Program-made: the position numbers and the translations under genes
Shown: positions 36,168 to 45,154 of the stretch, piece after piece
Numbering within the stretch: position 1 is the first letter of the stretch
Layout of the letters: every line of letters begins with the position of its first letter
NCBI RefSeq assembly: GCF_003390925.1
Contig: NZ_QUBS01000017.1
Location: forward strand, 1-64,000
Length of the DNA stretch: 64,000 nt
Reading direction: 5' to 3'
Source: Trinickia diaoshuihuensis
GTDB lineage: Bacteria > Pseudomonadota > Gammaproteobacteria > Burkholderiales > Burkholderiaceae
Notes under the pieces: model-generated
The model's database searches: none
Seen by the model: the letters and a program-made list of their open reading frames with translations, nothing else
Told to the model about the DNA's origin: nothing

Positions 36168-36806
36168 ATGACTACCCTCGCCGATCTCCGAAAAGACTAT
36201 GCGCGCGGCTCGCTCGATGAAACGAGCGTCGACGCCGATCCGATCCGCCAATTCGATGCCTGGTTCAAACAGGCACTCGACGCGCGGCTGCCCGAGCCCA
36301 ATACGATGACGCTCGCCACGGTCGACGCGCGCGGGTATCCGTCCGCGCGGATCGTGCTGATCAAGGGCGTGGACGAACGCGGCTTCGTCTTCTTCACGAA
36401 TTACGAAAGCCGCAAGGGGCTCGATTTGGCGGCCAACCCGCATGCGTGCCTGCTCTTTTACTGGATCGAGCTCGAACGTCAGGTAAGGGTGGAAGGAACC
36501 GTCGTCAAGACGAGCGCCGAGGATAGCGACACTTATTTCAATTCGCGTCCGCTCGGTTCGCGCATCGGTGCCTGGGCATCGGATCAGAGCCGGCCGATCG
36601 AGAGCCGCGCGCTGCTCGAAGCCCGCGAAAAGTCATTTGCCGAGCGCTTTGGCGAGAATCCTCCCCGGCCGCCGCATTGGGGCGGCTACCGCCTCGTGCC
36701 GGAAACCATCGAGTTTTGGCAAGGGCGCCCGTCGCGACTGCACGACCGAATTCTTTACACACGCCAGAGCGCCGGGACCTGGCGCATCTCGCGACTTTCG
36801 CCTTGA
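36168..36806 (+). CDS. pdxH: Pyridoxamine 5'-phosphate oxidase
   Basis: This 212-residue FMN enzyme makes pyridoxal 5'-phosphate. FMN-binding residues sit in [20 protein letters not shown] (about 59-78) and the conserved [11 protein letters not shown] follows. C-terminal [24 protein letters not shown] is the family signature, in two overlapping motifs. TATACT at 36131-36136 may be the -10. A hairpin follows at 36881-36899. Confidence 0.96.
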   Translation: MTTLADLRKDYARGSLDETSVDADPIRQFDAWFKQALDARLPEPNTMTLATVDARGYPSARIVLIKGVDERGFVFFTNYESRKGLDLAANPHACLLFYWIELERQVRVEGTVVKTSAEDSDTYFNSRPLGSRIGAWASDQSRPIESRALLEAREKSFAERFGENPPRPPHWGGYRLVPETIEFWQGRPSRLHDRILYTRQSAGTWRISRLSP

Positions 36807-36880
36807 CGGCGAGCTGACGCGCTAGCGCCCGCCCTTTGGCCTTGCCGGGCAGGCGGGCTCGACCGTCTGTGTAAGAACAT

Positions 36881-36899
36881 GCCGCCCGCGCCGGGCGGC
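36881..36899 (+). terminator. Hairpin between pdxH and cfa
   Basis: GCCGCCCG and CGGGCGGC form an 8-bp stem with a three-base loop (36881-36899), then a T-rich stretch interrupted by GC. A probable weak terminator for pdxH. Confidence 0.5.
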
Positions 36900-36943
36900 T
36901 GCTTTGCTCTGCTTTGCATTTTCAACGTACACGGAGAAAACGC

Positions 36944-38164
36944 ATGTTCTGGGAGAAAAAGCTGGCGCAGTGGGTAGACGACGTGCGCAACAAGACGAAC
37001 CTGCCGGCCCGGCTCGTCTTATGGAACGGTCAGCAACTCGATTTCGGCAGCTTCGCGGCGCCGCAAGTCACGCTCAAGGTCAATTCGGCCTCGGCGCTGC
37101 CGCTGTTGCTCGAACCGAGCCTCGACAATCTCGGCGAAGCCTATGTGAAAGGCAAGATCGACATCGAGGGCAAGCTGTCCGACATCATCTCGATCGGCTA
37201 CTCCCTCGCCCGGAGTACGGTCACGAGCGCAAGCAAGCTCGCCCGCGTGCGGCGCTACTTCAATCACTCGAAAAACTCGGACAAGAAAGCGATCCAATAC
37301 CACTACGACGTATCGAACGAGTTTTACAAGCTGTGGCTGGACAATAACATGGTTTATTCGTGCGCCTACTTCGAAAACGGCGACGAGAGCCTCGACGCGG
37401 CGCAGTTGAAGAAGATCGACCACATCTTGAGAAAAATCCAGCTACAACCGGGTCAGCGCCTGCTCGACATCGGCTGCGGCTGGGGCGCCCTCGTGCTGCG
37501 CGCTGCCAGCAAGTTCGGCGCGCAGTGCGTCGGCGTCACGCTCTCGCAGAACCAGTTCGATCTGGCCACCGAGCGCGTCAAAGCGGCAGGGCTGGCCGAT
37601 AAAATCGAGATCCGGCTGCAGGACTATCGCGACATCGACGGACAATTCGATCGCATCACGAGCGTGGGGATGTTCGAGCACGTCGGGCGCAAAAACCTGC
37701 CCGCTTATTTCGGCAAGATCCGCGAGTTGCTGGTCGAAGACGGGATCGCCATGAATCACGGCATTACCTCGACCGATTACGACAGCGGCGAAACCGCACT
37801 CGGCGGGGGCGAGTTCATCGACCGGTATGTTTTCCCCGACGGCGAGTTGCCGCACATCAGTCTGGCGCTGGAATCGATGCAGCGCGGCGGACTCGAACCC
37901 GTCGACGTGGAAAGCTTACGGCGTCATTACGCGCGAACGCTGGAGATCTGGACCGACAACTTCGAGCGGCATAGCGAGAAGCTCAAAACGCTCGTCGACG
38001 ACGAAAAATTCCGGATCTGGCGCGTCTATCTGGCCGGGTGCGCCTACGCATTCGAAAATGACGACGTCTCGTTGTTCCAAATCGTCTGCCGCCGGGCCGG
38101 CCGCAGCGCTCAAACGTTGCCTTGGTCGCGCCGCTACATGTACGATCGCCCGCTCGACGCATAG
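36944..38164 (+). CDS. cfa: Cyclopropane-fatty-acyl-phospholipid synthase
   Basis: This 406-residue SAM-dependent enzyme adds a methylene bridge to unsaturated membrane lipids. The N-terminal lipid-binding domain is followed by YHYDVSNEFYKLWLD (about 119-133), the SAM site LLDIGCGWGALVLRAA (about 171-186), and MFEHVGRKNLPAYF near 245. GGAG precedes ATG 36944. It is within the usual length range. A single-gene unit before the DUF72 gene. Confidence 0.94.
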   Translation: MFWEKKLAQWVDDVRNKTNLPARLVLWNGQQLDFGSFAAPQVTLKVNSASALPLLLEPSLDNLGEAYVKGKIDIEGKLSDIISIGYSLARSTVTSASKLARVRRYFNHSKNSDKKAIQYHYDVSNEFYKLWLDNNMVYSCAYFENGDESLDAAQLKKIDHILRKIQLQPGQRLLDIGCGWGALVLRAASKFGAQCVGVTLSQNQFDLATERVKAAGLADKIEIRLQDYRDIDGQFDRITSVGMFEHVGRKNLPAYFGKIRELLVEDGIAMNHGITSTDYDSGETALGGGEFIDRYVFPDGELPHISLALESMQRGGLEPVDVESLRRHYARTLEIWTDNFERHSEKLKTLVDDEKFRIWRVYLAGCAYAFENDDVSLFQIVCRRAGRSAQTLPWSRRYMYDRPLDA

Positions 38165-38199
38165 CGCGCACTCGACCCTTTACGAGGGTCCGGCAACCG

Positions 38200-39372
38200 A
38201 TGGCAGCAAGCTCAGACGATTCGCAATTCGATCTATTCGGCGACATGGACGCCGCCTCGCCGCCGGCGGCGTCCTCCGGCAAAGGCCCTGCCGAGCCCGT
38301 GGATTCGCACTCGGCCGGCGAAGCGGCCCCGGCCAGACGCGGCGGCCGCCGGGCACGAGCCGTGCTCCCCGCGCCCCCATCGCCCGAGGTCCTCGACTGC
38401 GCGCGAGCCTTGCCGCCGCAGGTGCGTCTAGGCACCTCGTCCTGGTCGTTTCCGGGATGGGAAGGTCTCGTCTACGGCGAGGGTTACAGCGATTCGAAAC
38501 TCGCGCGCGACGGGCTCGCCGCCTACGGAGCGCATCCGCTGCTGGGCACGGTCAGCATCGACCGCTCGTTTTACGCCCCGCTTTCGGTGGCCGACTACCT
38601 GCGCTACGCGCAACAGGTGCCCGACGGCTTCCGATTCGTCGTCAAGGCGCCGGCCTCGGTCACGGATACCACGCTGCGCGGCGAGCGGGGCGAACCGGTC
38701 GCCGAGAACCCATGCTTCCTCGACGCCCGGCTCGCCGCCGACGAGTTCGTGACGCCGTGCTTGGAAGGCCTCGGACCGAAGGCCGGCTCGCTCGTTTTCC
38801 AATTTCCGCCGCTGCCCGAGCGGATCTTGGCGGACCCGCTCGCTTTCATCGAACGGCTCGGCGCGTTTTTCGACGCGCTCCCGCCGCTGCCGGCGGCGCC
38901 GGACGGCGCCTGCGGCCCATGCTACGCACTGGAAATTCGGGATGCTTGCCTGCTGACGCCGCGGCTGATCCGCATGCTGCGCGAGCGCGGGGTGCGCTAC
39001 TGCGTGGGGCTGCACGCTCGCATGCCCGATCCGTTAAGACAAGCGGCCGCGCTGGCGCTGCTCGACGGCGAGGCGCCAAGCGGCCCGCTCATCGTGCGCT
39101 GGAGTTTGCACGGCGGCTTCAAGTACGAACAGGCGAAGGCCAAGTACGAACCGTTCAACCGGATCGTCGACGAGGATCCGGCCACGCGCGCGGCGCTGGC
39201 CGAGCTTGCCGCGCGGTACGCGATCGCGGGGCAGCCCGTGCTGATCGTGACGAACAATAAGGCCGAGGGCTCGGCCCCGCTCACCTGTGTGGGACTCGCG
39301 CGCGAAATCGCCGCCGCCTGCGCCCGATTGCGCGAAGAGGCGGCGACGGCGGACGAAGCCCGTTCCGCTTGA
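38200..39372 (+). CDS. DUF72 (YecE) family protein
   Basis: This 390-residue protein carries DUF72, a TIM-barrel-like family of unknown function. The GTSSWSFPGWEG motif is near 75-87, FYAPLSVADYLRYAQQVPDGF near 128-148 in two parts, FVVKAP near 152, and FQFPPLP near 205. The first ~65 residues are a disordered Ala/Gly/Pro-rich extension with SQFDLFGDMD. ATG 38200 is used; the frame extends into cfa without similarity. It is convergent with msrA. Confidence 0.85.
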   Translation: MAASSDDSQFDLFGDMDAASPPAASSGKGPAEPVDSHSAGEAAPARRGGRRARAVLPAPPSPEVLDCARALPPQVRLGTSSWSFPGWEGLVYGEGYSDSKLARDGLAAYGAHPLLGTVSIDRSFYAPLSVADYLRYAQQVPDGFRFVVKAPASVTDTTLRGERGEPVAENPCFLDARLAADEFVTPCLEGLGPKAGSLVFQFPPLPERILADPLAFIERLGAFFDALPPLPAAPDGACGPCYALEIRDACLLTPRLIRMLRERGVRYCVGLHARMPDPLRQAAALALLDGEAPSGPLIVRWSLHGGFKYEQAKAKYEPFNRIVDEDPATRAALAELAARYAIAGQPVLIVTNNKAEGSAPLTCVGLAREIAAACARLREEAATADEARSA

Positions 39373-39430
39373 GCGCCGCGCGAGCCGCCGCTGCCAATGC
39401 AGGCCTACCGTATCCGGCAACCGGCGGCAG

Positions 39431-39982
39431 TTAGGCGCCCGGGCGCATCCAGCTCGCGAATTTCGCGCGGAATTTCGCGACTTTCGGCGCCACCACGAAG
39501 GCGCAATACCCTTGCTCGGGATGCCGAGCGAAATAGCGCTGGTGGTAGGCTTCGGCCGGCCAGTAGTTGCCGTCCAGCGGTTCGACTTGGGTGACGATCG
39601 GTGCGTCGAATACGGCTTCGCGCTCGAGTTCGCGGATCGATTCGAGCGCAATCTCGCGCTGACGTTCGTCATGCGTGAAAATCACTGACCGGTACTGGTC
39701 GCCGACGTCGTTGCCCTGACGGTTCAGTTGGGTCGGATCGTGGATCGAGAAGAAAATCTTCAGGATCTCGTGATAGCTGATCCGGGCCGGATCGAACTCG
39801 ACTTTGACCACTTCGGCGTGACCCGTGCCGCCATCGCAGACTTGCTCGTAAGTCGGCTGCGCGAGCGTGCCGCCCGCGTAGCCCGATTCGACGCTTTTTA
39901 CGCCTTCGACGTCGAGATAAACGGCTTCGAGACACCAGAAGCACCCGCCGCCCAGCGTCGCCGTTTCGGTTGTCTGACTCAT
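39431..39982 (-). CDS. msrA: Peptide methionine (S)-S-oxide reductase
   Basis: This 183-residue repair enzyme reduces methionine-S-sulfoxide. GGGCFWCLEAVY holds the catalytic Cys14 and Cys17, and QVCDGGTGHAEVV plus YWPAEAYHQRYF are family motifs. No MsrB domain is fused. AGGAG precedes the ATG at 39982. The 292 bases to the next gene hold no gene that I can support. Confidence 0.95.
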   Translation of the reverse strand: MSQTTETATLGGGCFWCLEAVYLDVEGVKSVESGYAGGTLAQPTYEQVCDGGTGHAEVVKVEFDPARISYHEILKIFFSIHDPTQLNRQGNDVGDQYRSVIFTHDERQREIALESIRELEREAVFDAPIVTQVEPLDGNYWPAEAYHQRYFARHPEQGYCAFVVAPKVAKFRAKFASWMRPGA

Positions 39983-40274
39983 CGCTTTCGCTCTCCTCGT
40001 ACTTGCCCGGTATTTGGCAACACGCCCGATTCCCGCGCATTGCGCTCCGAGAGACTAGCTTAGTGCGTTTTCGCGGAAGATGTCAGTCTATGCGAATCGG
40101 GCGGCGCCACGCGGGCGCGAGTTGTGCGTAACCTGAATCGGCCCATGCCGATTCAATTAGAATCTGCGCTACGCAACTTACGCCGAAGCCTTCAATCTTG
40201 GACTTTTTTCTTTCCGCCGCTCTTTGTGATGCGCCGTATGCGGCGGCCGCGCGCCAAACCGGAGTTTTCGCCAG

Positions 40275-40784
40275 ATGAAGCGCGCGAACCCTCCCAATTT
40301 CGACGCCGCCGCATTCCGGCGCGCACTGGGCCAATTTGCGACGGGTGTGACGGTTATCACGACGCGCGCCTCGTCGGGGCAGCTTATCGGCATCACCGCG
40401 AGTTCGTTCAATTCCGTTTCGCTCGATCCGCCGCTCGTCCTATGGAGCCTCGCGACCAAGTCCGCCTCGATGCCCGTGTTCCGAGCGAACAGCCATTACG
40501 TCGTCAACGTGCTGGCTGCCTCGCAGCTCGACCTGTGTCAGCGTTTCGCGACGGTCAAGGGCGACCGCTTCGCCGGCGTGTCGCACGCCGCGGGCGATAC
40601 CGGCATGCCCGTGCTCGAAGGCGCGCTGGCCTGGTTCGAATGCCATAACCGCAGCCGCTACGAGGAAGGCGACCATGTCATCTTCGTGGGTGAAGTCGAG
40701 CGTTGCGGCGTCAACCCGGACGCCGAGGAGATCGCGCCGCTGATCTTTCACGGCGGCGCGTTCCACGGCGTCAAGCCGCTGTAA
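40275..40784 (+). CDS. Flavin reductase domain protein
   Basis: This 169-residue protein belongs to the flavin reductase (HpaC/ActVB-like) family. ALGQFATGVTVITTR (about 16-30) and the flavin-binding ITASSFNSVSLDPPLVLWSL (about 40-59) are typical, as is the C-terminal FHGGAFHGV. It probably supplies reduced FMN/FAD to a monooxygenase, but none is adjacent. TAGAAT at 40158-40163 may be a -10. It converges on the caspase-like gene. Confidence 0.85.
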   Translation: MKRANPPNFDAAAFRRALGQFATGVTVITTRASSGQLIGITASSFNSVSLDPPLVLWSLATKSASMPVFRANSHYVVNVLAASQLDLCQRFATVKGDRFAGVSHAAGDTGMPVLEGALAWFECHNRSRYEEGDHVIFVGEVERCGVNPDAEEIAPLIFHGGAFHGVKPL

Positions 40785-40802
40785 GGCCGGCGCCTGGGCG
40801 CA

Positions 40803-41405
40803 TCAGACGAGCGTTTCGAGCTGATAGCGGCGCGAGTAGACACCGGGGGTCACCGCGCGGTTGCCTTGAACGATCCGCACCCGGTAGCTGTCCGGGCACT
40901 TGCCGTGGCCGCCCGTGGCCTCGCGCACGCGGGCATCGCGCTCGCCCGAGACCTCGTGCCAGGTCTTGCGCCACTGGCGCGCCGCGTGCCGATAGCCGAT
41001 CAGCCAGCCGACGCCCATCCGGCGCGCGGCGATCATCGTCGCTAGCTCTTGCAAGAACCCCGCCGCGCCGAGTTTGCACCCGCGAAACGCGATCAGCCCC
41101 GCCTCGCGCATCCCCCACTGCTCGAACCAACTCGACACGCCGGCCGCATCGATGATCTTGCGGCCGATGCTGACGCCTCCCGGCAGGCCATGACTCACGA
41201 CGATCAGTTTCGTCGACAAATCGGAAAACGCGAGGCACCCCTCGGTGATCGGCGTAAAGCCTCGAATCTTGCAGCCCGACGCATGAGGCAACGTGAAGCA
41301 GCGCTGATCGGGAATGCGGTAGCGCTGCTTCCACGCATATGAATCCATGTTGATGATCGGGTCGTTGGGGTCGAGCATGATGATCGCCGCCTGCTTCCAT
41401 TTCAT
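40803..41405 (-). CDS. Small protein of unknown function with a caspase-fold-like His/Cys pair
   Basis: I do not recognise a named family. The 200-residue protein has His72 after a hydrophobic strand (LIVVSHG) and Cys110 after another (LIAFRGC), the order and setting of clan CD cysteine peptidases (caspases, C80 toxin peptidases). A basic C-terminal half follows. No signal peptide or membrane segment is seen. ATG 41405 is chosen because CGGAG lies six bases ahead; other starts would overlap that site. It is monocistronic between a flavin reductase and kynR. It may act alone or be a toxin-like or self-processing domain. Confidence 0.6.
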   Translation of the reverse strand: MKWKQAAIIMLDPNDPIINMDSYAWKQRYRIPDQRCFTLPHASGCKIRGFTPITEGCLAFSDLSTKLIVVSHGLPGGVSIGRKIIDAAGVSSWFEQWGMREAGLIAFRGCKLGAAGFLQELATMIAARRMGVGWLIGYRHAARQWRKTWHEVSGERDARVREATGGHGKCPDSYRVRIVQGNRAVTPGVYSRRYQLETLV

Positions 41406-41542
41406 ATGCATCTCCGGTTCGGGGAAGGAACGGCCTACGATAACCACCCCCCTTCACCCGGCCGGCCCCGAACGGCGACCTAGGACCGAATTACCCGTTA
41501 CGGCACGCTTTTACGACTTTTCGTAAGCGGCTGCGGCCGGCG

Positions 41543-42046
41543 TCAGCGCGCTTGCCCCGTCGTCGCTGTCGGCGTCAGCGTGACCGGCACGCCCGAATCT
41601 TCCTTGAGCGTCTGCAAGACGATATTCGAGCGGATGTCCATGACGCCGGGCGCCTTATACAGCTTGCTCAGCACGAAATCGGAGTAGTGTTTCAGGTTGT
41701 GCGCGAGCACGCGCAGCACATAGTGGCTTTCCCCGGTGACGACGAAGGCACCCACCACCTCGGGCCAGGCGCGCACCGCCTCGGCAAAGCGTTCGTGCCA
41801 ATTCTCCTGATCGTTGCGCATCGAAACCTGGACGAACGCTTCGAGCTCGAAGCCGAGCGCCTCCCGGTTCAGACACGCGCGATACCGCTCGATGACGCCC
41901 TGCTCCTCGAGCAGCCGCAGCCGGCGCAGACACGCCGACGGCGACAAGGAAATGCGCTCGGCCAGATCGAGGTTGCTGATCCGCCCTTCGTTTTGGAGAA
42001 CGCTCAGAATACGGCAATCGGTGGCGTCCAGCGTGATCGCGTTCAT
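41543..42046 (-). CDS. kynR: Lrp/AsnC family regulator of kynurenine genes
   Basis: This 167-residue regulator has an N-terminal helix-turn-helix (about 8-55, ISNLDLAERISLSPSACLRR) and an AsnC-type ligand-binding domain (about 65-155, GAFVVTGESHYVLRV). It is divergent from kynB. In Pseudomonas and Burkholderia KynR senses kynurenine and activates kynBUA, and the arrangement here is the same. Purine-rich GGGGG precedes the ATG. The ~15-residue Thr/Ala tail is variable. Confidence 0.88.
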   Translation of the reverse strand: MNAITLDATDCRILSVLQNEGRISNLDLAERISLSPSACLRRLRLLEEQGVIERYRACLNREALGFELEAFVQVSMRNDQENWHERFAEAVRAWPEVVGAFVVTGESHYVLRVLAHNLKHYSDFVLSKLYKAPGVMDIRSNIVLQTLKEDSGVPVTLTPTATTGQAR

Positions 42047-42140
42047 TTTTGGCCCCCTTTTTAGGTTTATCTCGAATTATGTTCTAGTCTGCGCCGTTGG
42101 TGGCGAGAATTTCGCAAGCACTTTGCGCGCGAAGTTGCCT

Positions 42141-42166
42141 ATCATCGTCTCAAGCTTCCCGATGAT
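42141..42166. promoter_or_regulatory. Inverted repeat ahead of kynB
   Basis: ATCATCG (42141-42147) and CGATGAT (42160-42166) flank a 12-base loop, ending one base before the kynB Shine-Dalgarno (GAGGAG, 42168-42173). It could be a KynR site or an RNA hairpin that affects ribosome access. Confidence 0.45.
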
Positions 42167-42175
42167 TGAGGAGAC

Positions 42176-42823
42176 ATGAAGGAGACGATTTGGGATATCT
42201 CGCCGCCGGTCGAGCCCGGTACGCCAGTCTGGCCTGGTGACACGCCCGTCGGCGTCGAGCGCGTGTGGCGCATGGAAGCGGGCTCGCCCGTCAACGTCGC
42301 GCGGCTCACCTGCTCGCCGCATACGGGCGCGCACGCCGATGCGCCGCTGCACTACGACGCCGGCGGCGCCGCGATCGGACATGTGCCGCTCACGCCCTAT
42401 CTCGGTCAGTGCCGCGTCGTCCATTGCATCGGCGCGGCCCCACTCGTGCTGCCCGAGCATATCGCGCCGTTCGCCGATGCGCTGCCGCCGCGCGTCTTGC
42501 TGCGCACGTACGCGCAGGCACCGGTCACACGCTGGGACGAAGCGTTTTGCGCCGTCGCGCCGCAAACGATCGATTTTCTCGCCGAGCGCGGCGTCATCTT
42601 GATCGGCATCGATACGCCATCGCTCGATCCTCAGGACTCCAAAACGATGGACAGCCATGGCCGCGTGCGCGCGCACCGCATGGCCATCCTCGAGGGGCTC
42701 GTGCTCGACGCCGTGGCGCCGGGCGATTACGAGTTGATCGCGTTGCCGCTCAAGCTCACCACGCTCGATGCGAGTCCCGTGCGCGCGGTACTGCGCGCAT
42801 GGCCCGCACCGCGTGAAATCTGA
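42176..42823 (+). CDS. kynB: Kynurenine formamidase
   Basis: This 215-residue metal-dependent cyclase-like hydrolase converts N-formylkynurenine to kynurenine and formate. The metal motif is [14 protein letters not shown] (about 43-56), in the HxGxHxD pattern, with [14 protein letters not shown] near 141-154. A clear GAGGAG lies before the ATG. It is first in kynB-U-A, the tryptophan-to-anthranilate route. Confidence 0.95.
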   Translation: MKETIWDISPPVEPGTPVWPGDTPVGVERVWRMEAGSPVNVARLTCSPHTGAHADAPLHYDAGGAAIGHVPLTPYLGQCRVVHCIGAAPLVLPEHIAPFADALPPRVLLRTYAQAPVTRWDEAFCAVAPQTIDFLAERGVILIGIDTPSLDPQDSKTMDSHGRVRAHRMAILEGLVLDAVAPGDYELIALPLKLTTLDASPVRAVLRAWPAPREI

Positions 42824-42857
42824 TCGCTTGCCCATTCCAACTCCCCATACCGACTTC

Positions 42858-44108
42858 ATGAAGACTCGTGCCGATGCACTCGCGCTCGATCGCGACGACC
42901 CCCTGGCTCATTTACGCGAGCGATTCGCACTGACGCCGGACGTCATTTATCTCGACGGCAACTCGTTGGGCGTGCCGCCCGCCGCGGCCGCGGCACGCGC
43001 GCAAGCGGTCATTGCCAAGGAATGGACCGAAGGACTCATCCGCAGCTGGAACACGGCGGGCTGGTTCGCGCTACCGCGCCGCCTCGGCGACAAGCTCGCG
43101 CCGCTGGTCGGCGCGGCGGCCGATGAACTCGTCGTCACCGACACCATTTCGGTCAACCTCTTCAAGCTGCTTTCAGCCGCTTTGAGGATGGCGCATGAGC
43201 GCGATCCGAGCCGCCGCGTGATCGTGTCCGAGCGCGCGAACTTCCCGACCGATCTTTACATCGCGCAAGGGCTCATCGAGCAACTCGATCGCGGTTACAG
43301 CTTGCGTCTCGTCGACGACCCCGCCGAGTTGCCCGACGCCATCGGCGCCGATACGGCGATCGCGATGATCACGCACGTGAACTATCGAACCGGCTACATG
43401 CACGACATGGCTTCGCTCACGCAGCTCATCCAGCGTGCCGGTGCGTTCGCTCTGTGGGACCTCGCGCATTCCGCCGGCGCCGTGCCCGTCGATTTGAACG
43501 CGGTCAATGCCGACTTCGCGGTCGGCTGTACCTATAAGTATCTGAACGGTGGCCCCGGCTCTCCGGCTTTCGCGTGGGTGGCCAAGCGCCATCAGGACGA
43601 TCTCGCGCAACCGCTCTCGGGCTGGTGGGGCCACGCCGCGCCGTTCGCGATGAACCCCGCGTATACGGCGGGCCCGGGCATCGGGCGTTTTCTGTGCGGC
43701 ACGCAGCCGATCGTCTCGATGTCGCTCGTCGAGGCCGGGCTCGACGTGTTTCTCGAAACCGATATGAGCGCGATCCGGCGTAAATCGCTGGCCCTCACCG
43801 ATGCCTTCATCGATCTCGTTCAAACGCGCTGCCCGGGCCATCCGCTGACGCTCGTCACGCCGCGCGCGCACACGCAGCGTGGCTCGCACGTGAGCTTCGA
43901 GCATCCGCACGGTTACGAAGTCATGCAAGCGTTGATCGCGCGCGGCGTGATCGGCGATTACCGGGAACCGCACGTGCTGCGCTTCGGCTTCACGCCGCTT
44001 TACACCCGTTTCGTCGATGTATGGGACGCCGTGGAGGCGCTGCGCGACGTGCTCGATACGCAGACCTGGCGCTCGCCCGAGTTCGCCGCTCGCCATTCAG
44101 TCACCTGA
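42858..44108 (+). CDS. kynU: Kynureninase
   Basis: This 416-residue PLP enzyme splits kynurenine to anthranilate and alanine. The PLP lysine is Lys227 in [25 protein letters not shown] near residue 32 and [14 protein letters not shown] near 205 are family motifs. ATG 42858 is used; the frame overlaps kynB further upstream without similarity. There are 34 bp between kynB and kynU, so they are one operon. Confidence 0.96.
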   Translation: MKTRADALALDRDDPLAHLRERFALTPDVIYLDGNSLGVPPAAAAARAQAVIAKEWTEGLIRSWNTAGWFALPRRLGDKLAPLVGAAADELVVTDTISVNLFKLLSAALRMAHERDPSRRVIVSERANFPTDLYIAQGLIEQLDRGYSLRLVDDPAELPDAIGADTAIAMITHVNYRTGYMHDMASLTQLIQRAGAFALWDLAHSAGAVPVDLNAVNADFAVGCTYKYLNGGPGSPAFAWVAKRHQDDLAQPLSGWWGHAAPFAMNPAYTAGPGIGRFLCGTQPIVSMSLVEAGLDVFLETDMSAIRRKSLALTDAFIDLVQTRCPGHPLTLVTPRAHTQRGSHVSFEHPHGYEVMQALIARGVIGDYREPHVLRFGFTPLYTRFVDVWDAVEALRDVLDTQTWRSPEFAARHSVT

Positions 44109-44128
44109 GGCACGCCGAGGAAATCCAA

Positions 44129-45100
44129 ATGACCGAACATATGCGTCTACCGGAAATGCCCGAAACGGCCGAGTCGATGCCGATGCCGCAAGCGGCGCGC
44201 GGCTGCCCGTTCGGGCATGGCGAAGCGCCCGCGGCGGCCGACGCTTCAGCGAAGGCGACGCCGCACGTACCCACGGGCGATGCGGGTTGGCACGATGCGC
44301 AACTCGATTTCTCGCAGTCGATGAGCTACGGCGATTACCTCTCGCTGGATTCGATTTTGCACGCGCAACATCCGCGCTCGCCCGATCACAACGAGATGCT
44401 GTTCATCATCCAGCATCAGACGAGCGAGCTTTGGATGAAGCTTGCGCTCTACGAGTTGCGCGCGGCGCTCGGCTGCGTGCGACGCGACGAGCTACCGCCC
44501 GCGTTCAAGATGCTCGCGCGCGTCTCGCGCATCATGGAGCAACTCGTGCAAGCGTGGAACGTGCTGGCCACGCTGACGCCTTCCGAATACACGGCGATGC
44601 GCCCGCACTTGGGTTCGTCGTCTGGCTTTCAGTCGTATCAGTATCGGCAGATCGAGTTCGTGCTCGGCAACAAGAATGCGCAGATGTTGAAGCCGCACGC
44701 TCATCGGCCCGACGTACTCGCCGAGGTACAGGCGACGCTCGACGCGCCCTCGTTTTACGACGAGGTCGTGCGCCTGCTCGCGCGGCGCGGTTTTGCGATC
44801 GCTCCCGAACGGCTCCAGCGCGATTGGACCCAGCCGACGGTCTATGACGCTTCGGTGGAAGCGGCATGGCTAGTGGTCTATCGCGATCCGTCGCAGCATT
44901 GGGAACTCTACGAAATGGCCGAAGAACTCGTCGACTTGGAAGATGCGTTCCGGCAATGGCGTTTTCGGCACGTGACCACGGTGGAACGCATCATCGGCTA
45001 CAAGCAAGGCACCGGCGGCACGAGCGGCGCGCCTTATCTGCGCAAGATGCTCGACGTGGTGCTGTTTCCCGAGCTTTGGCACGTCAGGACCGTGCTGTAG
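44129..45100 (+). CDS. kynA: Tryptophan 2,3-dioxygenase
   Basis: This 323-residue heme enzyme opens the tryptophan indole ring to N-formylkynurenine. [20 protein letters not shown] (about 65-84) and [16 protein letters not shown] (about 91-106) are diagnostic, as are [16 protein letters not shown] and [13 protein letters not shown]. The ~60-residue N-terminal head, with a Cys-Pro-Phe-Gly-His motif, precedes the conserved core. GAGG precedes ATG 44129. It is last in the kyn operon. Confidence 0.96.
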   Translation: MTEHMRLPEMPETAESMPMPQAARGCPFGHGEAPAAADASAKATPHVPTGDAGWHDAQLDFSQSMSYGDYLSLDSILHAQHPRSPDHNEMLFIIQHQTSELWMKLALYELRAALGCVRRDELPPAFKMLARVSRIMEQLVQAWNVLATLTPSEYTAMRPHLGSSSGFQSYQYRQIEFVLGNKNAQMLKPHAHRPDVLAEVQATLDAPSFYDEVVRLLARRGFAIAPERLQRDWTQPTVYDASVEAAWLVVYRDPSQHWELYEMAEELVDLEDAFRQWRFRHVTTVERIIGYKQGTGGTSGAPYLRKMLDVVLFPELWHVRTVL

Positions 45101-45111
45101 GGCGACATCGA

Positions 45112-45142
45112 TGTCCCCGCTCGCCGCTCGTTGGCGGGGACA
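45112..45142. terminator. Hairpin between kynA and nadV
   Basis: TGTCCCCGC (45112-45120) pairs with GCGGGGACA (45134-45142) between convergent genes. No T-run follows, so it may act in both directions only weakly. Confidence 0.5.
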
Positions 45143-45154
45143 CCGGCCCAACCG

